Source of the DNA: Arthrobacter sp. NIO-1057
Lineage (GTDB): Bacteria > Actinomycetota > Actinomycetes > Actinomycetales > Micrococcaceae
Assembly (NCBI RefSeq): GCF_900094805.1
Contig: NZ_FMAT01000003.1
Span: 186,001-250,000, forward strand
Direction of reading: 5' to 3'
DNA length: 64,000 bases
The position numbers were made by a program, and so were the translations under genes. Below are positions 18,001 to 25,884 of the stretch, piece by piece. Position 1 is the stretch's first letter. Each line of letters opens with the position of its first letter. The notes below the pieces were generated by a model. It was not told the origin of the DNA. It saw nothing but the letters and a program-made list of their open reading frames with translations, and searched no databases.

Positions 18001-19383
18001 TCAGCTGACGTTCTGAGATTCCTCACTTACCAGGTGCCCAGACGGTGCAGTGTGGCCCTGAACTCGGTTTTTCCATGACAGAGCCAGGTAGAGCAGGAAG
18101 CTGACAAAGAAGCATGGAACCGTGGCGCCAATTGGGCTGGGGAAGATATAGGTCAGCAGGTAGGCGACAACCGCACCGGCCACCCACACGCCAACGGCAA
18201 TCGGGTTCGCTCCGTTGCGGTACCAGTAGGCACCACCGCTGTGGCGCAGGATGTCACGCGTGTAGCGCGAACGCTTAAGCAGGTAGTAGTCCACAATCAT
18301 GATGGCGAAGACCGGAACGAAAAATGCACCGATGAGTGTCAAGAAATCAGTGAACTGATCCAGTAGTGCTAGCCAGGTAGCTCCGAGGATAGATATTGCA
18401 CCAACTACCAAAGCTGTGGCCAAGAACGGCAACTTACGTTCGGGACGGGAGTTGACCACCGAGGTGATCATTCCGTAGACGGCCATTGTATTGGTAGCCA
18501 TTACGGACAAGAAGATGGCAATAGCCAGTGGGGCACCAAAGGCTGCAACAAGAATTGTTGGGTCAAACTCTGTTGCTTGGCCACCGGAGAGGATGACGTA
18601 CCCAATAGCAGTGGCGCCAAGGATCATGGCCAAGACGGTAGAAAGCGTATAGCCAATGCCTGAACCGACAATGCTGGCACGAGTATTGCGAGCCATACGG
18701 TTGATATCCGCCGAAAGCACGGTCCATGAAATCGCCGTGGCAATCACGATATCCAGAACGATGAACGGTGTGTATCCAAGGGAGGCATCAACCGGAATCG
18801 CAGCAAACTCTGCAGGATTATATTCACCGAAGGCCATGGCAAAGACGTAGGCCATGATGGCCAAGATCAAGACAGCAAGCCAGGGTTCAACTTTCGAAAT
18901 TCCTTCATGCCCAAACAGTGCCAGAGTCACGACAAAGACTTGGCAGATCACGGAGAATAGGACCGGATTGCTGAACCCGGTCAGCGAATCAACGAGGTAG
19001 TTGACGGTGACGCCTGCCAGCATGGCCTGCACCCAGCTCCAGCCCATCAGCACGATGACATTGGCTGCCACCGGCAGCAAGCTACCGCGAGCACCAAAGG
19101 CGCCACGTGTGATGGCCATGGTGGGCAGCCCGGTACGAGTGCCGATGTTTCCTACCAGAGCCAAGATGACGGCACCGATTAGCGTGCCGACAACAATCAT
19201 CACCAGTGCAAGTGAGAAGTTCAGTCCGGGCACAAAGAATGTGCCGGTCAAGAGCGTGGTCACCACGAGGTTGGCTGCTAGCCAGATCATGCCAATACGG
19301 CCGGTGCCCAGCTGTCCGCGAATCGGGCCGGAGCTTTCGGCACCGGCTTCTAGCTTCTGTTCAAATTTGCGGTACAGATTCAT
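18001..19383 (-). CDS. NCS1-family purine/pyrimidine-type permease (CodB-like)
   Basis: A 460-residue transporter with about twelve membrane helices of the cytosine/purine/allantoin/hydantoin permease family. Landmarks include the early glycine-rich GTLIGAVILALVGNIGTRTG, WSWVQAMLAGVTVNY and DINRMARNTR. It is coupled by an ATGA overlap to an upstream NTF2-like gene. No cytosine deaminase lies next to it, so the substrate could be another nucleobase-like ring or thiamine precursor. It belongs to a minus-strand pair divergent from the XRE-cupin operon. Confidence 0.85.
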   Translation of the reverse strand: MNLYRKFEQKLEAGAESSGPIRGQLGTGRIGMIWLAANLVVTTLLTGTFFVPGLNFSLALVMIVVGTLIGAVILALVGNIGTRTGLPTMAITRGAFGARGSLLPVAANVIVLMGWSWVQAMLAGVTVNYLVDSLTGFSNPVLFSVICQVFVVTLALFGHEGISKVEPWLAVLILAIMAYVFAMAFGEYNPAEFAAIPVDASLGYTPFIVLDIVIATAISWTVLSADINRMARNTRASIVGSGIGYTLSTVLAMILGATAIGYVILSGGQATEFDPTILVAAFGAPLAIAIFLSVMATNTMAVYGMITSVVNSRPERKLPFLATALVVGAISILGATWLALLDQFTDFLTLIGAFFVPVFAIMIVDYYLLKRSRYTRDILRHSGGAYWYRNGANPIAVGVWVAGAVVAYLLTYIFPSPIGATVPCFFVSFLLYLALSWKNRVQGHTAPSGHLVSEESQNVS

Positions 19384-19829
19384 GCGGTCTCACCGGTGGC
19401 TTCAGTTGCCGCTTGCTCCGGCACGGTTGAAAGGTGCTCGTGGATTGCAATGAGTGAACCGTCTGCTTCGAGGCGGAAAACGATAGTTTCACGTTCTACG
19501 TAAGAGTCAATGGTGTAGTTCTCTGGATCATTTCCACTGCGCGTTTGTGTTGCCACGGTGTGGCTGAAGACTGCACCGCCAGCGAAAACATGAACGAGTT
19601 GGTCAGTGGACTGGCAACCGGTAACCTGCCATCCATCAGCTAGCCAGCTGCCCCAAAGCTTTTCGTAGCTAGCGCGATCATCTAAGCGGGATGCTTCGGG
19701 ATGAAAAATGAAGGATGCGTCTGGTGCGAAGTGTGAAAAGTATTCTTCAGTGTTTGTCGTGCCAAATGCTTCTACGATCTTGGCGGCGGCGGCCAGTACG
19801 TCGCTTTCGGTAGGTGCAACTGTGCTCAA
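19380..19829 (-). CDS. NTF2-like (SnoaL/DUF4440-type) small protein coupled to the NCS1 permease
   Basis: A 149-residue protein with a cone-shaped NTF2-like fold signature: AAAKIVEAFGTTNTEEYFSHF near the N-terminus, FHPEASRLDDRASYEKLW, and a C-terminal strand ending IAIHEHLSTVPE. The TTG start at 19829 is chosen because GGGAG lies five bases upstream; the frame stays open further but without a ribosome site. It is the first gene of a two-gene unit with the permease (ATGA overlap). Related proteins sit beside amidases and ring-cleavage genes, so a helper or enzyme role in use of the imported compound is plausible but unproven. Confidence 0.7.
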   Translation of the reverse strand: MSTVAPTESDVLAAAAKIVEAFGTTNTEEYFSHFAPDASFIFHPEASRLDDRASYEKLWGSWLADGWQVTGCQSTDQLVHVFAGGAVFSHTVATQTRSGNDPENYTIDSYVERETIVFRLEADGSLIAIHEHLSTVPEQAATEATGETA

Positions 19830-20017
19830 CGGTTCTCCCAAGGCTGAGGTCCGGATTCGGACGCTTCTAGGTAGGCATATGGCGTGAGGTGGATTACCTA
19901 TATGCATTTTTTGTTTACCCTAAGTGATCAATTGGTACCGGTCAATGAATTTCGCTCATATGACAGGTGCCCTATTACCCCGAAGTTACGGTCATTCCGG
20001 ACACTAAATATGGGCTT

Positions 20018-20044
20018 TGCACTTTTAGTGCAGTATGATGCACT
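20018..20044. promoter_or_regulatory. Overlapping TGCACT/AGTGCA inverted repeats over a likely leaderless promoter
   Basis: Three TGCACT half-sites in alternating orientation occur at 20018-20023, 20027-20032 (as AGTGCA) and 20039-20044, forming two overlapping inverted repeats (3-base and 6-base spacers). A TATGAT -10-like box at 20034-20039 lies inside the second repeat and places transcription start almost on the ATG at 20046. A leaderless mRNA repressed by its own product is the simple reading. Confidence 0.55.
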
Positions 20045-20045
20045 C

Positions 20046-20654
20046 ATGGAGATCAACGCCGAACGGCTTGCGCAAACCATCGGTACGCGAGTAAAAAACG
20101 AACGCAAAAAGCACGAATGGACGCTGGATCAGCTCGCTGAGCATGCCGGGGTCAGCCGCCGCATGCTCATCAACGTTGAGCAAGGAACAGCCAACCCCAG
20201 CGTCAGCATTCTGCTCAAGATTTCTGATGCGCTGGGGCTAGGACTGCCCGCCTTGGTCGAACCACCGGAAGCACGCCATTCTAATGTGACGCGGGCAGGC
20301 GAAGGCGCCGTCTTGTGGAACGGTGAGAATGGCGGCCGAGGAATTCTGGTGGCTGGCACCCAAGCCCCTGAAGTACTTGAGCTATGGGACTGGAATTTAG
20401 CTTCCGGCGAGCGCCACGAGAGCAAAGCCCACGCTGCAGGAACCCGCGAACTTCTGCACCTCCTTAAAGGCTCTATCACCGTAGTAGTTGATGGTGAATC
20501 CCATGAGCTCAAAGCCGGTGATGCCATGTCCTTTGACGGGGACACCATCCACTCTTACTCAAATATTCACAAGACCACCGCCACATTCAGCCTGTGCGTA
20601 TTCGAACCAGGTGTGGGCCACACACATAAGACGGAGAACAGCAATGACGAATAG
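20046..20654 (+). CDS. XRE-family regulator with C-terminal cupin domain
   Basis: A 202-residue regulator. The HTH_XRE domain is at about residues 8-65 (LDQLAEHAGVSRRMLINVEQG, PSVSILLKISDALG) and the cupin effector domain at about 110-195 (TRELLHLLKGSITVVVDGE, AGDAMSFDGDTIHSY). The start at 20046 fits the family N-terminus; no Shine-Dalgarno sequence is visible, and a -10-like box sits just upstream. It overlaps the downstream B3/B4 gene by 11 bases. Proteins of this design usually sense a small ligand and control the adjoining transporter genes, here the EamA exporter. Confidence 0.88.
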   Translation: MEINAERLAQTIGTRVKNERKKHEWTLDQLAEHAGVSRRMLINVEQGTANPSVSILLKISDALGLGLPALVEPPEARHSNVTRAGEGAVLWNGENGGRGILVAGTQAPEVLELWDWNLASGERHESKAHAAGTRELLHLLKGSITVVVDGESHELKAGDAMSFDGDTIHSYSNIHKTTATFSLCVFEPGVGHTHKTENSNDE

Positions 20655-21363
20655 GCTGACCCCCACCGAATTCCTCTACGGCTGCTCTATTGACCCGTCA
20701 GTTCTAGAACTACGCCCGGACTACCGCGCACTGTTGCTGGTGGTTGAAGGTATCGACCCACGGGCGAACTCTGAGATTGCTCATGAATTGATCAACAAGG
20801 CAGAAGCCCACGCTAATGAGCTGCTGGCCGCGACCCCAGTGGACCAGCTGCCACAGATCAGCGCCTGGCGCGAGGCCTACCGCGGTTTTGGTGCCAAGCC
20901 TCAGCGCACGCGCAATAGCCTCGAAGCACTCACTCGTCGCGCGGGTGCAGGGTTACCGCATGTGAATGCATTGACTGATATTTACAACGCCATTTCTGTA
21001 CTACATCAAATTCCGCTTGGTGGTGAAGACTTTGATCTCTACGACGGACCGGCCACGCTCACCCGTGCTACCGGGGATGAATCCTTTGATACGACCGCTG
21101 GCGGCGAAGTGGTGCTTGAAAACCCTGAAACAGGCGAAGTGATTTGGCGAGATAACACCGGGGTGACCTGCCGCCGCTGGAACTGGCGCCAAGGTAAGCG
21201 CACCGCACTGTCCCAAGACACCACTAATGCTTTCTTCATCTTGGATGCTTTGGCACCCATGAGCGATGAAGAGCTGGAAGCGACCGGCGAAGCCTTGAGC
21301 CAAGCCTTGGAGTCTTTGGGCACCGCAGTACAAGTTTCCAAGCGGATGGTAGGTGCCCATTGA
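20644..21363 (+). CDS. B3/B4 tRNA-binding domain protein
   Basis: A 239-residue protein made of the B3/B4 domain known from the editing part of phenylalanyl-tRNA synthetase beta subunits (ISAWREAYRGFGAKPQRTRN, PHVNALTDIYNAISV, GEVIWRDNTGVTCRRWNWRQ). The ATG at 20644 has GGAGAA upstream and overlaps the end of the regulator gene. Stand-alone members occur next to RhtA-like exporters; some may act on mischarged or free amino acids. The downstream exporter gene starts inside the stop codon. Function unknown beyond family. Confidence 0.82.
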   Translation: MTNRLTPTEFLYGCSIDPSVLELRPDYRALLLVVEGIDPRANSEIAHELINKAEAHANELLAATPVDQLPQISAWREAYRGFGAKPQRTRNSLEALTRRAGAGLPHVNALTDIYNAISVLHQIPLGGEDFDLYDGPATLTRATGDESFDTTAGGEVVLENPETGEVIWRDNTGVTCRRWNWRQGKRTALSQDTTNAFFILDALAPMSDEELEATGEALSQALESLGTAVQVSKRMVGAH

Positions 21364-22259
21364 GCCCTCGCTCCACACTGAACGGTCTGCCGCCGTGGAC
21401 TTTGGCAGTTACCGCGATGCTGGCAGTCCAGCTATCCAACGCCACGTCCGTCTTTGTCATCGGGCAGGTTGGCGCCGGCGGCACAGCATGGCTACGTATG
21501 TGCTTTGGTGTTGTTTTCCTTTGGATCATCGCGCGCCCAAAGTTCCGCTCTATTCGCAAGCAAGACATCCCAGCGCTGATCGGGCTAGGCGTGGTCACCG
21601 GTTTCATGACCGCGTTGTTCCTCGAAGCCGTTGACCGCATCCCTCTGGGCACTGCCGTATCCATCGAGTTCCTCGGTCCGCTCACTGTTGCGGGGATCAT
21701 GAGCAAAAACCGCAAGGCGTTGATATGGCCAATTTTGGCCGTTCTAGGCGTTGTACTGCTCACCGAACCATGGCACGGGAAAATCGACGGCGTGGGTGTG
21801 CTGTTCGCATTGGGTGCCGGAACCTGTTGGGGTTTGTACAACATACTCACTCAACACGTTGGTGATCGCTTCTCGGGAATCAGCGGCTTGTCGCTGACCA
21901 TTCCCGTGGCGGCCATCGCAACGATGCCGGTGGGTTTGCCACAAGTTATCAGCCGCGATTTTGCGTGGTGGACCCTACCAGCTGTCGCAGGCATTGCCCT
22001 CATCACCCCGGTCATCGCTTTTGGTTTGGAGATGCTGGCCCTGAAGCGAATGACGCACACCGCTTTTGGTACATTGCTTTCCATCGAACCGGCCTTTGGC
22101 ATTCTTATCGGCTTGCTCGTTTTGGCCCAGACCCCAACCTGGCTCCAGGCCCTTGGCATCATTATCGTGATCGCTGCCGGAGCCGGGGCACAGCGAGGGG
22201 GCCGGCGTAAGAGTCAGGATCTTGCGTTCACTGATTTACCCTTAGAAACTCGAAAATAG
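21360..22259 (+). CDS. EamA/DMT-family exporter (RhtA-like)
   Basis: A 299-residue protein with ten predicted membrane helices arranged as two EamA repeats (for example GVVTGFMTALFLEAVDRIPLG and MTHTAFGTLLSIEPAFG), matching the RhtA group that exports threonine, homoserine and other amino acids. The TTG start at 21360 overlaps the TGA of the B3/B4 gene (TTGA), so translation is coupled. It is the last gene of the XRE-cupin operon, suggesting ligand-induced export. Confidence 0.85.
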   Translation: MSPRSTLNGLPPWTLAVTAMLAVQLSNATSVFVIGQVGAGGTAWLRMCFGVVFLWIIARPKFRSIRKQDIPALIGLGVVTGFMTALFLEAVDRIPLGTAVSIEFLGPLTVAGIMSKNRKALIWPILAVLGVVLLTEPWHGKIDGVGVLFALGAGTCWGLYNILTQHVGDRFSGISGLSLTIPVAAIATMPVGLPQVISRDFAWWTLPAVAGIALITPVIAFGLEMLALKRMTHTAFGTLLSIEPAFGILIGLLVLAQTPTWLQALGIIIVIAAGAGAQRGGRRKSQDLAFTDLPLETRK

Positions 22260-22609
22260 TTGGTAGCACGCCTTTAATATTCATAAATGTATTTGGGGTT
22301 CCCCTCAATTAGCCCGGTGGTTTCATGGCAGGCGCGTCATTAACAGTCATTAAAACGAAAAAGTGATCCGGACTTGGGATAATAGGAGTGTCGAGCTTCT
22401 ATTCCACCGAAATCAAGGATCATCTTTTCTTTAACCCGGGTATTTCATGAAGAGTGTCATGTCTAGCGACATCGGTGGCAAAACTGCATGAAGACATCGA
22501 TGACACTCAATTGGTTGGGTCCCCGGAAAGTAGTCCAGTGACTATGTGAGTAGGGGGTTCTGATGTTCTACACCATCTGGTAACTCAGGAAACTCTCGTC
22601 AAACGACCG
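22260..22609. other. Intergenic stretch with an inverted repeat, no gene
   Basis: About 350 bases with no convincing ORF. An imperfect inverted repeat, AGTGTCAT at 22453-22460 against ATGACACT at 22500-22507 with GTCT/AGAC continuing inward, may be the end of a vanished mobile element. A 17-codon frame starting ATGAAGACATCG lies just inside it. Nothing else recognised. Confidence 0.4.
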
Positions 22610-23161
22610 TCACTCGCAGCTTTGAGCTCTCCACTCATAACGGATATTTCCGACAACGGAGAAGCTTTTCGATGATCTCAAATCCTTCTTATAAACAACG
22701 CGAAGCTGTGAAACTTCAGCATTCTCAGCACCATCATTTATGGCACCTTCGAGCCCTACCTGCGCAGTCTCACCGGCAGGGACTTCGATGGGATCCCCTA
22801 ATGGCGTCAGCCTCTTCGCGGTTTCGTTGGAGTCTGGGTCTTTGAGGCTCTCGTTTGTCCACCCCATCAAGCTAACTTCGCCTTTGGGTAGCAGTCCTGC
22901 CAAAGAACGCTTTGAATCCCAGTTCTCGACTTCAACGGCCTGCACATCTGTGATCCAGAGCGGATCCTCTGAAGTATTGGATGCTACATCTCCGACAAAG
23001 TTCTGCTGGTGAAAAATTCCGCACAAAGTGTTTTCGACAACTCCGTCAGGAGCACCGAGGGCCAGCGCCCCAGTCTGCGCAGTTTGAACTCCGCCACAGG
23101 CCGAAAGAGAAAGGATAGCTGCTAGCGCAAGGCAAGCAGAGTAGATCTTACGTATCATCAT
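22610..23161 (-). CDS. Putative lipoprotein
   Basis: A 183-residue protein with a lipoprotein signal peptide (MMIRKIYSACLALAAILSL then lipobox SAC). The mature part has no family I recognise; it contains two further cysteines, one near the middle and one close to the C-terminus. The start (ATG 23161 or 23158) overlaps the stop of an upstream truncated gene (TGATG type). GC is lower than in the neighbouring metabolic genes. With the pair at 24000-25092 it suggests a former array of alternating lipoprotein and secreted-protein genes. Confidence 0.65.
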   Translation of the reverse strand: MMIRKIYSACLALAAILSLSACGGVQTAQTGALALGAPDGVVENTLCGIFHQQNFVGDVASNTSEDPLWITDVQAVEVENWDSKRSLAGLLPKGEVSLMGWTNESLKDPDSNETAKRLTPLGDPIEVPAGETAQVGLEGAINDGAENAEVSQLRVVYKKDLRSSKSFSVVGNIRYEWRAQSCE

Positions 23162-23335
23162 TTGAGCTTAATGCTAACGGGATGTAGCGCCGGCCAGTCT
23201 CGATGACCGCACACTTGCCTCTTCTTATTGCCACCCTTGTAAATCACCTTCGTTTTAGTGCTGAACCCTGACTGTGAGGACACAGTAACTCCTGCGATCG
23301 ATGGAAGTGTTAGACCTTGGCTCCAAGTAATCGCA
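23158..23335 (-). pseudogene. 3' fragment of a secreted-protein gene cut by IS1380 remnant
   Basis: The last ~58 codons of a gene remain, ending SGFSTKTKVIYKGG then a basic His-rich tail and a stop overlapping the lipoprotein start. Upstream the frame runs straight into IS1380 transposase sequence in the opposite strand, so the 5' part has been lost. Residue texture (Ser/Thr-rich, KTK, lone Cys) is like the secreted protein at 24000-24520, which may be a paralogue. Confidence 0.45.
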
Positions 23336-23337
23336 CG

Positions 23338-23628
23338 AGTTCTATCCTTGCCGCGAATCAGGCGTGGGCGGACCTGGCGATGCTTGCACTGAATCTGGTG
23401 GCCTGGTTGCAGCTGGCCGTGCCGCCCAGCGGGCATGAGGCAAGTTGCTGGGATTTGAAACGGTGGCGGTACCGACTGTTTTCCACGGCGGGGAAGATCG
23501 TTTCTGGCGGTAGGCAGCGCCGGCTACTGATCCATGAAAGTGCACCAGAAGCGCAACTGCTATTCCTGCTTCAACAGAGTATCGGCTTGCTGTTCCATCG
23601 GTGGCGGCATGGTGAGCTGGCCGCCTGA
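23338..23628 (+). pseudogene. IS1380-family transposase, C-terminal remnant
   Basis: An open frame encodes the conserved C-terminal part of IS1380-type transposases: AANQAWADLAMLALNLVAW, then KRWRYRLFSTAGKIV and the Arg-rich GGRQRRLL, ending HRWRHGELAA before TGA at 23626-23628. Everything upstream (about 370 residues with the DDE core) is missing. The left junction at about 23337 coincides with the truncation of the minus-strand secreted-protein gene. Confidence 0.75.
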
Positions 23629-23999
23629 ACTGGCAGTTGTCCTATTGTTCCTTGTTTTTGAAAGGTCTTTTCAGTCCAAGATGGTGGAGCCTGGCACCCT
23701 GCGCTGGTGGTTCAGGCGCTTTTTGTCGAGGGTGGAATCGACGACGGCCACCGGGAATCCTTTGGTACTGGATTCCGGTGGCCGTCAGCGGCCTCATGAA
23801 AAATTTGGGCTAGATCAAACAATGCAGGTTCTGTTGTTGGTCGTGACGCTTCAATTTTGACTGGCGTTCGTTCTCGGTCAATGCGCTGCGTGCGTGCACG
23901 AAAAATGCTCCCCCGGAAGTAGTTCTGATTTCTCAGTCCAACTTCCAGGGGAGCATTCTATGACCTTGCCACTCTTCTGAAACTCACTTCACAAATGAT
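23629..23999 (+). mobile_element. Rearranged IS1380 ends: 3' flank followed by a 5' end and aborted start
   Basis: After the transposase tail there is an inverted repeat arm GACGGCCACCGG near 23732 matched near 23784, of the kind found at the 3' end of IS1380-type elements. Then comes the typical 5' leader hairpin, GCTCCCCCGGAAGT (23907-23920) pairing with ACTTCCAGGGGAGC (23941-23954), and an ATG at 23960. That frame reads MTLPLF and stops at 23978-23980. So an IS 3' end is followed, in the same orientation, by a decapitated IS 5' end. Confidence 0.6.
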
Positions 24000-24520
24000 T
24001 TAGTTGTGCCTAAACCACTCTTGAAACGTTGGGATTGTGGCGCTTCCAGACTTAGAATTAACGATCTTGCACGGTGCCACAACTGAGTAGCTCGACCAAT
24101 TAAACTTATAGCCTCGGGCACCTAACTGTAGCCATTTAGTGGTCTTTGATGTATTTTTCCAAGAGTAAGAATCAGTCGCAGTAATTTTTGTGCTGCTGCT
24201 CATGCTGGTCTCATACTTGAGGTTAGCAACTTCGTACACTTCGAGTGAGGCACCTCCTGTTGTTGTTCGGCCAACAGTTGTGCTTGAGCCTTTGGTGATT
24301 TTGTAGGATACGCCCGGATCGAGCCATTTCTTTGGGAGGAGCCAGTCATGAAGACTGCCTTGCCTTTTGAAACGCTTGCATGCTTTCCTACATCGCTACA
24401 CGCCGCGGGGGATGCGATGTCGAGGTGACTTTTGTTATCCGCAGCTGCTGCTGGAAAAGCAATTCCTGATACCAGCAGAGCTGAAGCCCCTAGTGCCAGA
24501 ATTCTGTGTAGTGGCTTCAT
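24000..24520 (-). pseudogene. Frameshifted small secreted protein
   Basis: The ATG at 24520 starts a clear signal peptide (MKPLHRILALGASALLVSG, cleavage after AAA) and overlaps the stop of the upstream lipoprotein gene (ATGA). That frame ends at 24200. The Ser/Thr/Lys-rich continuation (LLPKKWLDPGVSYKI, KITATDSYSWKNTSKTTKW) is in another frame and ends at 24000, so one indel around 24330-24400 separates the two halves. The product is unrecognised. The frame change could be a sequencing error; if real the gene is dead. Confidence 0.6.
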
Positions 24521-25092
24521 TTTGTTTCCTCAATTTCGAAAATAGACACAGCAAGCTCAACTCTCCCCGTAACGTCCAGAGCGTCGGGTAACTCTGTTGG
24601 GCTTAGTACTCTTGTGGTGAACATTTCAACTGAATTCTCTATACAAGAATCCGATTGAATACCTGATTTCAATGGTTCAGAATCTGCGCTGAAGTCAACA
24701 CGCCAAGGATCTCCTTTTTCATCGGGAGTACGGCACATGTAAGAAACAAGTAGCGACTTCTTGTTCTTCCCGGAGATCGTCGGGATGCTCAACTCACCGT
24801 CTGGCTCAATTAATCCTTGAGTGACAAATATCAGTTCAGGATCAGACGATTCGTCGTTGCGCTTCTTAGTGAGTTCAGTGAGACGCGCAGGGTCAAATGA
24901 TTCATAGACTGATTGAACTTCCTTGATTTCGGCTGACTTCTCGGGGCTTTCCTGCGTTGCACTTGCAGCAGAGGGGTTGGCTGATGGTTCAGCTGGAGCT
25001 TCCGTGCATGCTGTGAAAAGTAGCGGCGAGACAAGCACTAAAGCCGCTACCCCCGCTTTAGAGCGAGTGCCAAGTGAATTATTTGGTTTCAT
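24517..25092 (-). CDS. Putative lipoprotein
   Basis: A 191-residue protein with signal peptide and lipobox (LLFTAC), followed by an Ala/Pro/Ser/Glu-rich linker (about residues 30-60) and a folded domain of ~130 residues with two cysteines (SYMCRTPDEKGDP, IQSDSCIENS) that could form a disulfide. No family recognised. It is the first gene of a unit with the frameshifted secreted protein (ATGA overlap). An AT-rich promoter region lies at 25093-25200. Confidence 0.65.
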   Translation of the reverse strand: MKPNNSLGTRSKAGVAALVLVSPLLFTACTEAPAEPSANPSAASATQESPEKSAEIKEVQSVYESFDPARLTELTKKRNDESSDPELIFVTQGLIEPDGELSIPTISGKNKKSLLVSYMCRTPDEKGDPWRVDFSADSEPLKSGIQSDSCIENSVEMFTTRVLSPTELPDALDVTGRVELAVSIFEIEETK

Positions 25093-25254
25093 AACTTATC
25101 TCTAACTCAGATTTACGAACAACAACCATAAAGTTACAACGTAAATGCTGCTCTGACTAAAATTTATGTGAATCTTGTAACTTTTAAGATTAAATGACAA
25201 CTTGCTTTGCTCTTTGGACTAAATGACTCCAAAGTGTTCAACGCTCTACTCTTG

Positions 25255-25637
25255 CTAGGCGATGACTCGGTAGCCGTTGCCGTTGGCTTCTTGGGTGGCC
25301 AGGTAGAAAATTCCGAGGATGCCCAGGGGCACGGCCATGAAGTTGAGCAGCACGAAGACCGTAATTCGCAGTGCCAGGGCTATGAGGAAGAGTGGCCCCC
25401 AGAGCACGATTCCGTCTAGTCCGTCGCGGATTGGGCCGGTGAGGCGGAAGTATGTTTCCCGTGCCAGGGGAAGAAGAGCACGTTTGCGGCGGCAAAGATC
25501 CAGATGCTCAGGTCTGCGGGGTTTTCCATGCCGTAGTTGAAGGCCATGAAGCTGCCCCAGAAGACGAGTGCCAGGATGAAGCTTGAGACCGGGCGGGTGC
25601 ATTTGGTGTTGACCTAGGCTCCGATGACATAATTCAT
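25255..25637 (-). pseudogene. Broken small membrane protein (nonsense plus frameshift)
   Basis: An excellent ribosome site (GTAGGAGG) precedes ATG 25637. The frame reads MNYVIGA then TAG at codon 8, then continues in frame with RPVSSFILALVFWGSFMAF and IWIFAAANVLFFP. It then switches frame in a C-run (CCCC) near 25460 to PLARETYFRLTGPI, GPLFLIALALRITVFVLL and ends GNGYRVIA. Restoring one C and reading through the TAG gives a 127-residue protein with three or four membrane helices. Family unknown. Confidence 0.65.
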
Positions 25638-25837
25638 GGGTTCCTCCTACGGTCTTTGCTCAGTCTAATGGGGTTATGCGAGAGTTTGGATCTCAGTAGC
25701 CGGTTTGTGCTCGGCGTGCTGCGCGGAGGGCGGCGCGTACTGCGGCTGCACCCGTGGTGGCCTTGCTACTGCGCGCCTGGGAGCTGGTGGAGCATCCGCG
25801 CATTGATTCCTGGTCTGTGCAAAATGGCCATTAAATG

Positions 25838-25882
25838 CTGAAAGGCCAGCTGCATTAGCTGGCCTTTCAGTGATATTTTTTG
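25838..25882 (+). terminator. Strong Rho-independent terminator
   Basis: A perfect 14-bp stem (CTGAAAGGCCAGCT at 25838-25851 with its complement at 25857-25870) and a T-run at 25875-25881. It follows a plus-strand frame ending TAA at 25832-25834 (about 40 Ala/Arg-rich codons) that may be the tail of a lost gene. Confidence 0.8.
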
Positions 25883-25884
25883 TG

